Positions 48,801 through 54,725 are shown, counted from the first letter of the stretch. The stretch: 64,000 nucleotides of DNA from Diphasiastrum complanatum (GCA_029204225.1 CM055113.1:23010405-23074404), one strand, 5' to 3'. Numbers and translations are program-made. Notes: generated from the sequence alone by a model not told the origin.

Positions 48801-50268
48801 TGGAGGGCAATGTTTTAGAAGGGGGGAGTGTTATGGACACGCATTATAGTCCATACTTCTCTACTTTCGACAGTATTAGTGGACACAGTTTATATTTACA
48901 CGTGATGGGCCTAGAAATATTATTTTACATGGTTTTCTATTTTTGGCCCTAATTTTTTAATTTCACTTTCCCTCCAAATCATTATGAAGGAAAGTAGGGT
49001 TTGTCCACTATAAATAGCCACTAAGGCTGGTCATTTTTTAGTTTTGATCATTTGAGTCTTGGACTTCTTGTAGGGGAGTTGTACTATTTTGGAGATCTTA
49101 GTTGGAGATTTGCCTAAACTATCGGCGGCCATTGATATTCATACAGTTTATTAGTTGGAGAATGCTATGTGAATGCCTTTTGCTGTTTTTTTTTGCATCA
49201 TTGATACTAATACTTGTGAATCTGTTCATAACATGTGTGGGCAGGGAATCAAACCTGGGTGGGCTATCTTTTTCAGTTCTCAATCAACACCATGGCTAGG
49301 TTGAAGGCTATGTCTTGAGCATCCTAACACCTTGTCACAATAGCCACGTACACTTCAACAAGTGCCACAAAATCTGCTACCATTATTGTGGGCTCTAAAC
49401 CACCAATGGTCGAGCTCATGGTTGTGACTAATAGGTCGACAATATCTTTTCAAGGTCTAGTGGATTTATGCCAAAGAGTGGAAGCTCACTTTTCAACATA
49501 GCAACGGTCTTCTTACTGGTGGAGCATTGGTCTTGCATAATTTGTACCACAATGCTCATGTTGCCTTTTTTTGGCATTTTTGGTCAATATGGCTTGCCTA
49601 ATAATGTTTATTTGGTGTAGCTTTGCCAATAATTTTCATCATGATGCCTTTGTTTGGCATTCTTCGAGGCATCTGTGTACCTTGACAGACATTACACGAA
49701 GTCAATTCACTTTTCATATGGATCCTTCATGCATCAACACATTTAAGGCTTGTGTATAACATTGGTTTTCTTTGATGGCATCCCTAGTGTATGTCAATTT
49801 ATGCCTTTCAGCAACTACACTAGGTAGTGGTTTAGCTTTTCATTCAGCCCATTCCGTGCTCGAAATGTTTTATAGCTCTATTACTATAATCATCATAGCA
49901 ATTCATGACTGGTCTCGATTGCGATTCGTTGCAATTCATAAATAAATGAAGACAAATTCTCATAAATAAATTTTCCAGATATTTCTTTGAATGGTTTAAA
50001 TACTCATGATAATAATAAGATCTGCTCCAAAAGAAATTGCAACCATGGAAACAAAAACCATAGTCACAGCCTTATAACCAAATTTTGAAGATACAACACA
50101 AATGATATTCATTTTGAGAATGCAAAAAGGATGAAATAAAAACATAGCTCAAAGTACCCGCTCTTCCAGATTAACAACTTCTGCAGCAAGAGCTTGTGAT
50201 CGTTCGACTGCCAAGTTGCTTTCTTGTTGGGCTTTCTCCCTTTCCATCCTCAAGTTGTTCACTATTAA
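8478..50268 (-). CDS. BLI: BLISTER-like coiled-coil protein, C-terminal 302 residues (eight exons)
   Basis: Eight exons, each with AG acceptor and GT donor, join in phase without a stop to give a 302-residue C-terminal half; upstream exons are not in view. The protein is a long coiled coil rich in Glu, Lys, Gln and Leu. It has the BLISTER signatures [68 protein letters not shown] and the C-terminus [16 protein letters not shown] followed by a short Ser/Arg/Lys tail. BLISTER in Arabidopsis is a nuclear plant-specific protein that binds the PRC2 methyltransferase CURLY LEAF and affects development and stress responses. Introns, 5' to 3', measure 18381, 8572, 75, 10339, 2939, 161 and 415 bp. The three longest hold all the nested elements listed here. 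The clean exons argue for an active gene. Identification rests on remembered family motifs. Confidence 0.9.
8974..9129 (-). CDS. BLI: BLI exon, [10 protein letters not shown] motif to DEGDE
   Basis: Acceptor TCCACAG, donor GTTTGC, phase 0, 52 codons. It begins [19 protein letters not shown] and ends [20 protein letters not shown] and the acidic DEGDE are the best conserved parts of the BLISTER C-terminal region. Confidence 0.92.
9291..9359 (-). CDS. BLI: BLI exon, short coiled-coil segment (23 codons)
   Basis: Acceptor TGTTCCAG, donor GTAGGT, phase 0 on both sides: [16 protein letters not shown] and VAAVDLR. It links the INVLITE and [10 protein letters not shown] motifs as in other BLISTER proteins. 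Confidence 0.9.
9360..12236. other. BLI intron (2.9 kb); no gene or element recognised
   Basis: AT-rich sequence with scattered stops on all frames. A C-rich tract is at 10495-10508. Open frames near 9451-9840 and 11529-11774 have no recognisable motif. Confidence 0.5.
12237..12297. repeat. (GT)n(GA)n microsatellite abutting a BLI splice donor
   Basis: About 20 GT units then about 9 GA units on the plus strand. On the gene strand this is (TC)n(AC)n forming the first 60 bases of the intron after the exon ending at 12299. Confidence 0.95.
12299..12504 (-). CDS. BLI: BLI exon, linker and INVLITE motif
   Basis: Acceptor TTTACAG, donor GTCTCT. Two bases plus 68 codons: [17 protein letters not shown], a Ser/Ala/Pro-rich linker, then [19 protein letters not shown] and ITE. 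The linker is poorly conserved in the family; IPSxQ..I.NIN.LI.E is diagnostic. The donor is followed at once by (CT)n and (CA)n, so the 5' splice site is GAG|GTCTCTCTCT, a weak-looking site embedded in a microsatellite. Confidence 0.88.
12505..14732. other. BLI intron, left part; no element recognised
   Basis: No coding motif and no terminal repeats seen. Open frames at 13037-13372 and 13528-13710 have no recognisable motif and are regarded as chance. Confidence 0.45.
14979..15034. repeat. (GA)n microsatellite inside the hAT element
   Basis: About 28 GA units. Confidence 0.95.
15372..16597 (-). pseudogene. LINE (non-LTR) ORF2 fragment inside the hAT element
   Basis: Minus strand, 5' to 3': an RT catalytic region with YADNVVLVS (canonical YADD changed to YADN) at about 16570, a [15 protein letters not shown] thumb motif, [45 protein letters not shown] and the C-terminal zinc-knuckle-like region [20 protein letters not shown]. 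The C-terminal part matches the separate plus-strand copy at 53700-54660. Several frames are needed, so it is dead. Its 5' end is cut at the (GA)n tract at 16597. Confidence 0.8.
16598..16995. repeat. (GA)n / (GT)n low-complexity tract inside the hAT element
   Basis: Runs of GA and GT with intervening GTTTGTGTGTTT units. The long His/Thr-rich reading frames here are artefacts. Confidence 0.92.
17170..20756 (+). pseudogene. hAT transposase, multi-exon, frameshifted
   Basis: Inferred exons: 17170-17343 (BED zinc finger, [16 protein letters not shown]), 17546-18207 ([12 protein letters not shown], then [17 protein letters not shown]), 18458-18711 ([32 protein letters not shown], the DUF659 core), 18894-19200, 19372-19581, 19795-about 20060 (hATC dimerisation, [20 protein letters not shown]), 20195-20303 and 20507-20756 (acidic Ser/Glu/Asp tail ending [11 protein letters not shown]). 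All junctions have GT/AG. Two frameshifts are visible: before the BED domain ([10 protein letters not shown] is one frame, PSGKKWTC the next), and in hATC, where CERNWSV continues in another frame as [20 protein letters not shown]. The element is therefore probably unable to move itself. Exon limits are inference. Confidence 0.85.
20757..21600. other. hAT 3' region without genes
   Basis: Contains a G12 run (about 20774) and long degenerate tracts of the type AACTTGTAAGTACTAAC (about 21060-21250). The same AACTT/TTGAA-type filler is also found in the introns of the transposase (for example 19200-19330). Confidence 0.5.
22027..22142 (+). mobile_element. LTR-element internal domain: primer site, 90-bp body, polypurine tract
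   Basis: TGGTATCAGAGCC at 22027-22039 follows the LTR end. TTGAGGAGGGG at about 22132-22142 looks like a polypurine tract and is followed by TGTTAGAATATC (22143), a possible 3' LTR start. If correct this is a miniature (TRIM-like) element with no coding capacity. The putative 3' LTR was not matched to the 5' LTR, so the call is tentative. Confidence 0.5.
22185..22256 (+). other. tRNA-like sequence with Pol III A and B boxes
   Basis: 72 nt fold partly as a tRNA: acceptor GGGCGGA with TCTGTCC (seven pairs, two of them G-T), D arm GCTC/GAGC, T arm CTGAG-TTCGAAT-CCTAG with one mismatch. A box TAGCTCAATGG and B box AGTTCGAATCC are intact. The anticodon arm (TCCC..GGGA, 11-nt loop) is abnormal, so it is more likely a tRNA-derived SINE head or tRNA pseudogene than a working tRNA. 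It lies 42 bp after the possible LTR start at 22143. Confidence 0.6.
22844..22984 (-). CDS. BLI: BLI exon, [12 protein letters not shown] to STSTDDLG
   Basis: Acceptor TTCTGCAG, donor GTAAAT. It encodes [17 protein letters not shown], a Lys/Ser/Ala linker and [10 protein letters not shown]. The STSTxDL motif marks the same junction in BLISTER proteins. Phase 2 in, phase 1 out. The next intron is 10.3 kb and carries the hAT insertion. Confidence 0.9.
23060..23127 (-). CDS. BLI: BLI exon, SLIEALQE coiled-coil segment
   Basis: Acceptor GTTACAG, donor GTGAGG. One base, 22 codons, one base: [20 protein letters not shown] and QE. The first base completes an Arg codon with the upstream exon and the last G completes a Glu codon with the next exon, only 75 bp away. 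Confidence 0.9.
23128..23470. other. BLI intron, start of the 8.6-kb intron; nothing recognised
   Basis: AT-rich intron sequence without motifs. Confidence 0.4.
23471..24240 (-). pseudogene. Probable hAT-type C-terminal tail with a tandem duplication
   Basis: The minus frame at 24240-24050 encodes [20 protein letters not shown] and an Asp run followed by a stop. This resembles the acidic tails of the other hAT copies in the window. A unit of about 85 bp (CTAGGTCCTAGAGGGGGTGG..CATCATC..AAGAC) is duplicated in tandem at about 24029-24113 and 24114-24194, with different (ATC)n lengths. The edge at 24240 abuts copia RT sequence. The hAT assignment is inference from the tail only. Confidence 0.45.
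24241..24545 (-). pseudogene. Copia reverse transcriptase fragment
   Basis: Minus frame: [38 protein letters not shown], then [10 protein letters not shown] and HVDDLLIT (YVDD changed to HVDD). There are stops within it (YGLK*AP). It starts and ends abruptly. The primer site of the LTR at 24757 lies only 200 bp upstream on the same strand, so gag, protease and integrase are deleted. Confidence 0.85.
24742..25155 (-). mobile_element. Copia family A 5' LTR (24757-25155) and primer-binding site
   Basis: On the minus strand the LTR begins TGTTGAAGAGTAATGCC (25155) and ends ..AATCTTCA (24757), 399 bp, followed by TGGTATCAGAGCAGG (24756-24742). Further copies of the same LTR end, with the same outer boundary CTCTTCAACA on the plus strand, lie at about 30690-31046 and 39858-40037. 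The LTR sits exactly at the truncated edge of the gypsy pol that begins at 25156. Confidence 0.85.
25156..27441 (+). pseudogene. Ty3/gypsy pol: RT, RNase H and integrase, frameshifted
   Basis: Domains in order: RT from [20 protein letters not shown] through [13 protein letters not shown] (catalytic YLDD) and [14 protein letters not shown] (25156-25790); RNase H from [36 protein letters not shown] and [15 protein letters not shown]; integrase with a degraded HHCC domain ([18 protein letters not shown]), core [30 protein letters not shown] and [16 protein letters not shown], and the C-terminal [35 protein letters not shown]. Frame breaks occur near 25790, 26717 and 26820. The RT start is missing at the copia LTR border. 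No chromodomain follows, so it is not a chromovirus. Stop TGA at 27439. Confidence 0.9.
27442..28019. other. Gypsy 3' region; CTTCGCC / GGGCGAAGG repeats
   Basis: No gene. The motif (C)CTTCGCCGAG and its complement recur at 27658-27985, typical of short imperfect repeats in retroelement non-coding regions. Confidence 0.45.
28232..29175 (+). pseudogene. Extra ORF downstream of gypsy pol, one frameshift
   Basis: The first frame starts at about 28232 ([33 protein letters not shown]). At about 28410 the reading moves to another frame ([77 protein letters not shown]) and ends in a Ser/Arg/Pro-rich tail at 29175. Position and strand, 0.8 kb after pol, suggest the extra 3' ORF that some Tat/Athila-type plant gypsy elements carry. 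The product was not recognised by motif and no function is assigned. Confidence 0.6.
29176..29819. other. Intron/element filler; GA-rich patch
   Basis: GAGAGAAAGGGAGAAAGAG at 29371-29393, then TTAGAGTTAG-type filler similar to the leader of the hAT element (17030-17110). Confidence 0.45.
29820..30680 (+). pseudogene. hAT transposase relic 2 (BED finger and DUF659 start)
   Basis: ATG at 29820: [23 protein letters not shown] with the rest of the zinc-finger knuckle lost, an in-frame stop, then [18 protein letters not shown]. After an intron-like gap, 30343-30480 gives [20 protein letters not shown] and [12 protein letters not shown], and 30600-30675 gives [20 protein letters not shown]. These are colinear with the first 1.1 kb of the transposase at 17170-18210 but diverged, so it is a separate older insertion. 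It is cut off by copia LTR sequence at about 30690. Confidence 0.8.
30690..31046 (-). mobile_element. Copia family A LTR, second copy
   Basis: From about 30815 the sequence follows the LTR at 24757-25155: TTTACATGCATGG-like, GAGCTACTTGGC, GGGCCACTTGCACTAA, ACATGCCCCATGAG and the border GGCATTACTCTTCAACA at 31046. The left part is too diverged to place, and no primer site or internal domain follows, so it is a solo or truncated LTR. Confidence 0.75.
31047..31699. other. BLI intron, no gene recognised
   Basis: A 28-bp unit (TTTGTGAGCTACTTTGATAG..) is present twice, at about 31269 and 31329. Confidence 0.45.
31700..31776 (-). CDS. BLI: BLI exon, ELKLEKEL coiled-coil segment
   Basis: Acceptor TTGTAG, donor GTACTT. 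25 codons plus two bases (AG): [20 protein letters not shown] and ENASQ. Phase 0 in, phase 2 out, which fits the neighbours. It is a 77-nt exon isolated between introns of 18.4 and 8.6 kb. Confidence 0.88.
32120..33190. repeat. Region bounded by GGAACG-rich sequence, possible non-autonomous element
   Basis: GGAACGGCGTTCCGGAAC lies at about 32152 and a dense set of GGAACG/CGTTCC motifs at 32915-33190. Such subterminal motif clustering resembles the GTTTCGAAACG clusters of the hAT element here. Termini and target duplication were not resolved. The 38341-38670 minisatellite uses a related GGAACA unit. Confidence 0.4.
32181..32555 (-). CDS. Unrecognised 124-residue ORF
   Basis: ATG to stop on the minus strand. 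It is free of low complexity and looks protein-like ([60 protein letters not shown]). No family was recognised. It lies in the 18.4-kb BLI intron between GGAACG-rich flanks, so it could be a captured exon or a transposon-encoded protein piece. No sign of expression can be seen. Confidence 0.35.
   Translation of the reverse strand: MEESVLGHIFMHVKPMISQVNVVENTPSAHYGIEYQNLWVEFIQRFRSLLMMFGHYPRVPGLHFEDLRAPPFLIQQVVEHALFVSSGHCSRLNMEAQSSLNLSIPSTARNGASQAVIKKLTVFL
33397..34140 (-). pseudogene. Copia family B gag
   Basis: Minus frames: [20 protein letters not shown] and [20 protein letters not shown] (33834-34046), then [56 protein letters not shown] and a Lys-rich tail (33397-33850). This is the standard order of a copia gag. 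The CCHC knuckle expected after the Lys-rich part is not seen, so the gag end is lost. A frame change lies near 33840. The leader, primer site and LTR of the same family follow upstream (34250-35144). Confidence 0.85.
34250..34625 (-). repeat. Minisatellite in the copia family B leader, about 24-bp unit
   Basis: Roughly fifteen imperfect copies of AACCAGCGAACAGGTCTGTC-AGA. It lies between the primer site and gag, in the transcribed untranslated leader of the element. Confidence 0.88.
34809..34822 (-). promoter_or_regulatory. Primer-binding site of copia family B
   Basis: The minus strand reads TGGTATCAGAGCAG directly after the LTR end, complementary to initiator tRNA-Met. Confidence 0.85.
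34823..35144 (-). mobile_element. Copia family B 5' LTR (322 bp)
   Basis: Plus-strand edges TGTCAGAATT and ..CTACATGCACA, so on the minus strand it starts TGTGCATGTAGG and ends ..ATTCTGACA. Homologous LTRs lie at 40314-40602 and 52671-52981. The outer border is followed by GATTC (35145-35149), a near match to AATTC beside the LTR at 40314. Confidence 0.88.
35145..35372 (+). pseudogene. Copia integrase C-terminal fragment (right half of a split element)
   Basis: Plus frame [16 protein letters not shown] start, then [20 protein letters not shown] and [12 protein letters not shown], fading out near the hAT tail at 35372. It is in the opposite orientation to the LTR it abuts and belongs to the same family as the pol at 41759-42979. 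It begins at exactly the codon where the fragment at 40038-40313 ends. Confidence 0.8.
35366..36712 (-). pseudogene. hAT transposase relic 3, internally deleted
   Basis: Minus strand, N to [41 protein letters not shown] (BED finger, complete, 36560-36690), a region with [14 protein letters not shown] (35832-36206), then directly a C-terminal tail [19 protein letters not shown] with a Ser/Glu/Asp end (35366-35520). DUF659 and hATC are missing, so this is an internal-deletion derivative of the family seen at 17170-20756. No termini or target duplication could be fixed; (CA)n tracts follow at 36693. Confidence 0.8.
36693..36965. repeat. (CA)n / (CT)n microsatellite region
   Basis: A 20-unit CA run at 36695-36735, then mixed CACACTCTCA repeats to about 36965. 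Overlapping Cys/Val reading frames are artefacts. Confidence 0.93.
36966..38340. other. BLI intron; no gene or element recognised
   Basis: Open frames near 37857-38162 have no family motif. Confidence 0.4.
38341..38670. repeat. GGAACA-type minisatellite
   Basis: Repeats of (TTA)GGAACA/GGAATA with higher-order units such as ACTTAGGAACAGGAACATGA over about 330 bp. Confidence 0.9.
38741..39800 (-). pseudogene. LINE ORF2 fragment: linker and RT start
   Basis: Minus strand: [76 protein letters not shown] and [20 protein letters not shown] (39134-39799), then an RT part with [18 protein letters not shown] and [20 protein letters not shown] (38741-39060). The order matches plant L1-type ORF2 between endonuclease and RT; endonuclease and the YADD region are absent. 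It may be the same family as the RT C-terminal pieces at 15372-16597 and 53700-54660, but they do not overlap. Confidence 0.8.
39858..40037 (-). mobile_element. Copia family A LTR, third copy (truncated)
   Basis: Closely matches 24985-25155: TCTAGGTGTCAACCATAGG, CTTGGCCAAGTGGGCCACTT, border CTCTTCAACA at 40037. The first 220 bp of the LTR and any primer site are missing on the low side. Confidence 0.85.
40038..40313 (+). pseudogene. Copia integrase fragment (left half of a split element)
   Basis: Plus frame: [42 protein letters not shown] and AYAHIPKNS, with frame damage near 40180. It stops at the border with the family B LTR at 40314. The missing continuation of this protein is found at 35145-35372. 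Its 5' end is cut by the family A LTR. Confidence 0.82.
40314..40602 (-). mobile_element. Copia family B 3' LTR (truncated, 289 bp)
   Basis: Starts TGTCATAATT on the plus strand and follows the LTR at 34823-35144 until ..AAAATAGATTC (40602). The last 40 bp of the LTR and the polypurine tract are missing, and the RNase H frame runs directly into it. AATTC flanks it on the outer side (40309-40313). Confidence 0.85.
40603..43734 (-). pseudogene. Copia family B pol: GAG-pre-integrase, integrase, RT, RNase H
   Basis: Minus strand, N to [11 protein letters not shown] (GAG-pre-integrase, 43560), [20 protein letters not shown] and [10 protein letters not shown] (integrase core, 43300-43420, present twice), [20 protein letters not shown] (third integrase block), VIISRDVIF (linker), [20 protein letters not shown] and [20 protein letters not shown] (RT start), [45 protein letters not shown] (catalytic YVDD), [45 protein letters not shown] and CDNQSCIK (RNase H). 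Frame breaks lie near 43170, 42979, 41760, 41430 and 41100. The longest open part has 406 codons. It is among the better preserved elements here, but dead. Confidence 0.92.
42850..43405. repeat. Tandem duplication of the copia integrase core, 278-bp unit
   Basis: 42850-43127 and 43128-43405 are near-identical direct repeats, both starting GCATGTCCGTG. Each encodes the [14 protein letters not shown] and [12 protein letters not shown] region on the minus strand. Confidence 0.88.
43735..47720. other. BLI intron; decayed sequence, no gene recognised
   Basis: 45000-47700 is T-rich on the plus strand with long hydrophobic open frames (46040-46677, 46815-47427). These lack catalytic motifs and look like by-products of composition. 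The part 45705-45947 encodes short Ser/His repeats ([20 protein letters not shown]). Some of it may be diverged internal sequence of the chromovirus whose end follows at 47.7 kb. Confidence 0.4.
47723..48290 (+). pseudogene. Gypsy chromovirus integrase C-terminus with chromodomain
   Basis: [20 protein letters not shown] and [11 protein letters not shown] form the integrase C-terminal GPY/F region. After the telomere-like insert it resumes as [20 protein letters not shown] and FHVSLL. At 48180-48275 [20 protein letters not shown] and EVTWESF form a chromodomain, which marks plant chromoviruses. Frame breaks lie at 47950 and 48090. RT and RNase H were not found upstream. Confidence 0.82.
47934..47974 (+). 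repeat. Interstitial telomere-type repeat (AGGGTTT)n
   Basis: Six units, the first AGGGTTC, then four exact AGGGTTT and a partial unit. It lies exactly inside the chromovirus integrase frame between HKFVQG and LSAHYYGPF, so it was added to a pre-existing element copy. Confidence 0.93.
48820..49279 (+). mobile_element. Chromovirus polypurine tract and 3' LTR
   Basis: AGAAGGGGGGAG at 48820-48831 is a clear polypurine tract. The LTR starts TGTTATGGACACGC at 48832. A TATA-like CTATAAATAGCC stands at about 49009. The right edge is uncertain; ..CTCAATCAACA near 49291 or earlier is a candidate. No 5' LTR was found. Confidence 0.7.
49292..50157. other. BLI intron next to the 50158 exon; nothing recognised
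   Basis: No motifs or repeats beyond background. Confidence 0.4.
50158..50268 (-). CDS. BLI: BLI exon, coiled-coil segment (37 codons)
   Basis: Acceptor TATACAG at the high end, donor GTACTT at the low end, phase 0 at both sides. It encodes a coiled-coil segment including [10 protein letters not shown] and [16 protein letters not shown], the block that in BLISTER precedes the LRS.ELKLE motif. It is the most upstream exon found. The preceding exon was searched for up to 64000 and not seen. Confidence 0.85.
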
Positions 50269-52670
50269 CTGTATAAAAAATAACGCAAGGGATATCAACT
50301 TAAAAAAAAGTTTTGGCCGTCACAATATAATGACGCATAAAAAATTGAGACATTCCTCTCAAAACTAGCATGCATAACTCCATGCTAACGAACATTCTAC
50401 ATCTCCATATATCACGCTAACACTTCTACAACATACATGACACAAAGTCATTTGAATGATTGAGCTATATCTGCTAAGCACAAAATGCTAGAATTAACAA
50501 TATGAAAAAGAAAAGCTAGAAGATGAACATTCCTCTTGTTTTGATGATGACGAGTGGTCTTGGCTGAAACTTGTGCATTAGGAAAGGGATTGTACCAAGT
50601 GGCAAATGCAAATGACTATTGTAGGTAAATTCAATCAACGAAGCGTATTTCTACTTTAGTGGCTTACTAAATGCATCTACTCTAAGCATACCTTCCATTT
50701 TCTCATCGGCCCTCTCAACTAACCATCAAATCGTGCATGATCTGCTGAGTTTGAGCTCAACATGGACTCCACTTCTTTTTTTGAGGTCGACAAAGGTTCC
50801 ATGACTTGAGCCTCATGATCACTTATTACATCATTGGAAAAGGCACAAGATTAGCCTCTCTAAATATATGATCTAATTTAGATGCCTTGACACTATTCTT
50901 CAAAGGGATAAATCAAGTGATCTACTACCACCAAATAGTATCATTCCCCACCTAGATCTCAATAGACCACTAAGCAAGTCCAAGGAAGTACCCCCAGCCT
51001 CTTGTTCGGAATTTTCAATAAGTATACCTGCTAGGCTCTCACTAGTGTATGCTTGATTTTGTGATTAGTAGCTACATGCTGCTGGTGTGACTCCTCTTTC
51101 CATGACTCTGATTGATCCATTGCTTGGGGGCTAGATCCGTTCGATCTACGTTTGGTTGGGTTGGTTTATCCACCACCTGTTCCCTTGTGTTGTTGCTTTG
51201 TATGGTATGCTTAGACTAGAATCCTGTTGTGAGGACTTTATATTTACAATATTTCATTTTTCACCAATAAAAATGTCTTTGTAATAGCTCACATGTTAAG
51301 TGTATTTCAACGTTGTCCAGCACTAGACAACACTCATACAAGAATTGGTACCAAAATAACAATCTATTCAGGATTAAATCCTAAAGCGCTACAACTCTCA
51401 TATAACGGATTGGTGGTCTATTGGAGAATCCCACAAAGCCCTTACTTCCAGCCTAAGGTACATATCAATGGAGATCTATAGGAGGATGAAACAGCATTTA
51501 CTTCACTAAACATGTCAACCCACCTAGCATTCTAGTCCCTAACTAAGGCCTAGTTGGTTACCTACTAAACTGATTGACAATTAAAGAACATGGTAAGCTT
51601 TCTGCCATACAAGTGATATTTCCAATACTTCAATGCATGGATTAAAGCAAAAAGCTCTCCTTCTAAATGGTGTGCTTTGATTGTGGTTCTTACTTTAGAA
51701 GGACCTGGCCTACCACCCAAAGTGAAACTACCCCAATTGCAAAATCACTAGCATATGACTTTACCACACATGATTTACTAGGATCAACAACTATCATTGG
51801 TGAAGCTAAAACTATTACTTTCTTGAGAGTTTAGAAATTTCCATCCGATTTCTTGTTCCACTGGATCAATTCATGCGACCTTCCTTTCTTAATGAAGGGA
51901 TAAGGAAACTTAAAATAATCATATACATGCTCTCCAAAGCGATATCAGGTTTACCGTTGACTTTGACCAGGAAAAACTTTGACTGCAAATAATATTTGAA
52001 CAATGATGGACAATGGATGAATGACAAGCTTTATCGAATAACCAAACACAATGTACATCAAGGCTTGCCTACTTGGGCTATCTCGCAGACATGCACTCTC
52101 CCAAGCTCTTCATCTACGTCACCATTTAAGTGTCCTCACTAGTCTATTGTAAAAGACGATTCCGTTCTTCCCCCCACCTCTTGTTAGCTGCTACGTCAAT
52201 GCTAGGTCCGTTGACCTACTACCTCCACAACTAAGTCCACCTAACTCCATAACTCACTTGTGAATTAAGCAATCCAAGTGGGTCAAAATCCCAAATGACT
52301 TTTGAGTGTAAGAATGACTTGCAACATAAGTTTGTCACAATGAAACAAAATTGTTTTGAAAAATAAAATTTTGATAGTTTACTTAGTGTTAGATGAATTC
52401 AAAAGTCATCAATCAACACATCACAAGAACAACGTACTGATAAACTAGAAAGAGGCAAATATAACATTGCATAGAGGCTAGATCTATATTGATCCAGTCG
52501 ATTACAAATAGAGATACATTGCAAACCAAAAAGGAAGAGTCAACGTTACAAGCTTACTCAATCCAACTAAATGGGAAGGCGCCTAAGATAACAGAAACTT
52601 CTGATAGTTGAATAACAAGGAGAAGACCAAAGAATGCCACAAGGAACATACACTCCACCTTGTCATAATT
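50269..52670. other. Upstream BLI intron; diverged retroelement traces
   Basis: The minus frame around 51900-51550 gives broken pieces such as VKSYASDFAIG and a following region reminiscent of gypsy RNase H, with many stops. The signal is weak. The rest shows no motif. The exon preceding the BLI exon at 50158 was searched for here and not found. Confidence 0.35.
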
Positions 52671-52981
52671 TGATCCACAAATTCTAGATAGGAAAAAACT
52701 AATCGTATTAGCACCCACAAATCAAGATCAATATAGAGATTAAAGAGAACTCATATTATAGAGGACTGACCAAAGCTCTATACAAAATGACATGAGGTGG
52801 GGCGCCACCCTCTCCTATATAGTGTCTCTAGTGTATGTCAAAAGCTAAAAGCAAAAGCAAAAGCTTGAAAGCCGAAAAGATAATTGCTAAAGTTATACTC
52901 TATTTTGGGTAAAGACCCACAATGAATTTCTAAGTGTAAAACTAAACTCTATACTAGTACTAGTGCACCTTCCTACAAACA
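52671..52981 (-). mobile_element. Copia family B solo LTR
   Basis: Starts TGTCATAATT and ends near ..CTTCCTACAAACA on the plus strand, with GGTGGGGCGCCA and TTTGGGTAAAGACCCA shared with the LTRs at 34823 and 40314. No internal sequence lies on either side. It is more diverged than the other two. Flanking target repeats were not evident. Confidence 0.78.
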
Positions 52982-53530
52982 TGTCTAATAGACTTGAATT
53001 TAGGATTTACTAAATATAGATTTGGCCCCTATAATAGCATGCAGGCATGGCCAATCAAACTTTAGGGGTACAAAAAAACATTAATTTCTACACACCTTGA
53101 TAGCACAAGTCTATAGACCTTCATAGAATGGTTTTGGGAGCTCAAGTGAAGGATTGTTTACAAGTTCTGTATGGCTGAATTTCAACCACCTATTGGATCA
53201 AGTTCCAGACAAAAGAATCAACTCATTTATCCATGTCATGATGTCTAGATTATTGACGAATTATCTGTAAACTAGGCCATTAAGTTGTCTTTCACAAGTT
53301 CATCCTTATCCAAACTCATCATCCATGAGTTTGGGACCCAACTAGTAGTATGAACAATGATAATTACTTGCAATAGCTCATGATTCCAAAAGGGCTTCCC
53401 ACAATATGCACTTGTTTAACAATCTACTGCTAGAAACTGGCATACCTCCACCCTTTCATACATTTCTCAAGGAGAATCAAATATATGTACATCTATATAT
53501 GTATTTAAACTTACATACACTTTTATCCAT
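52982..53530. other. No gene or element recognised
   Basis: AT-rich spacer. Confidence 0.4.
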
Positions 53531-53532
53531 AG

Positions 53533-53665
53533 GTGAGGGGCCCCATGCATCCTCCTCCCCTCACCCATGCATACACTTTTTTTAACTAAAAAAGATGGGG
53601 AGGAGGATGCATGTATGGGGAAAAGGATGCATGGCCCTCATCCCAATGCATACATCTAAGGGGCC
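53533..53665. repeat. Foldback repeat, copy 1 (CATGCATCCTCCTCCCCTCA..)
   Basis: CATGCATCCTCCTCCCC and its complement GGGGAGGAGGATGCATG form a stem around an AT-rich loop. A second stem is formed by the outer GGCCC / GGGGCCC parts. The second copy is at 54726-54860. Confidence 0.75.
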
Positions 53666-53699
53666 CACTCCAAATTCCAATTACCCTTTACCCACACAG

Positions 53700-54660
53700 G
53701 ATGTCCACTTGCTGATGTTATTATTCCTATCCTACTGTATGCGGATGATGTGGCATTGCTATCCCCTACAGCCTCTGGATTACAGCGACATCTTGCTCTA
53801 TATGGTTTTTGCTTGGTGTGGGGCTTGACGGTAAGACCAAAGTAATGGTGTTTAACACAACATGATCCTTTTAGCGGAGTTCGCCTCACTCCCCATGGTG
53901 GTAGAGGCTATGTTTCAGATTGTTACCTTTCTACATCGACTTGAGACCATGGATACTCACAGATACTTGATGGCAGCACTTACTTCTTCTCAAACTATAG
54001 CTGGACAGCAGGCTAGATCTTCTTGGTATGGTGATGTGGTGGCTTTCTTTCAGTCATGGGGCTCCTCGACGCTGGATCTCCCACAGGGAACTCATACATT
54101 TATCAGACAGCAACTGATATTGTCACATAGTATGGGATCGTCCTGATCATGAGTCAAGCTTACCTTCTATGGTACACATATCTTACGCAGAGACAGTTTG
54201 GGACTCCCTATTAAACCTTCATATCTCTCTCTTCCTCTTTCTTTTGGGCTCCGATACAGATTGGGACAGATACGAGTTTGTTCACATCAGCTTGCTATTG
54301 AGACAGGCAGATATTCAGGCATTTTGAGGGAGCATCGGATATGCCAGGTATGCACATTGGGTGTAGTGGAGGATGAGTTCATTTTATCTTCATATGCCCT
54401 ACATACTATGAGATACGTGGCCGATATCATTGTTTATATCGAGACACCCCTATTACCCTCAGTACATTTTTGGAGTATCAGGATCCCAGATGTGTCGGCT
54501 TTTTACTACGATGCTTATGTTGAGAGCCTCTTTGCTACCATGAGAGTATTACTGATTCTGGCTAGCATCTCATTACTAGCTTCTTTCAGAAGCGGGAGCG
54601 CGATGACCTATCAGATGATGAGGTAGTCATACCAGTGATGGCAAAGGCCCAGCGTGCTGA
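53700..54660 (+). pseudogene. LINE ORF2 C-terminal fragment between foldback repeats
   Basis: Plus strand: IIPILLYADDVALLSPTASG (RT with catalytic YADD, 53722), WGLTVRPK, ILLAEFASLPMVVEAMFQIV and HRYLMAALTSSQ (53862-54040), then [28 protein letters not shown] and ICQVCTLGVVEDEF (54198-54400). It is colinear with the minus-strand fragment at 15372-16597. Frames change at least three times. Confidence 0.8.
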
Positions 54661-54725
54661 GCCACAACCTCTTGCCAGATCTATACGTACCATAATGGCG
54701 GTACCATGGGGCACACTTTTGCGCA

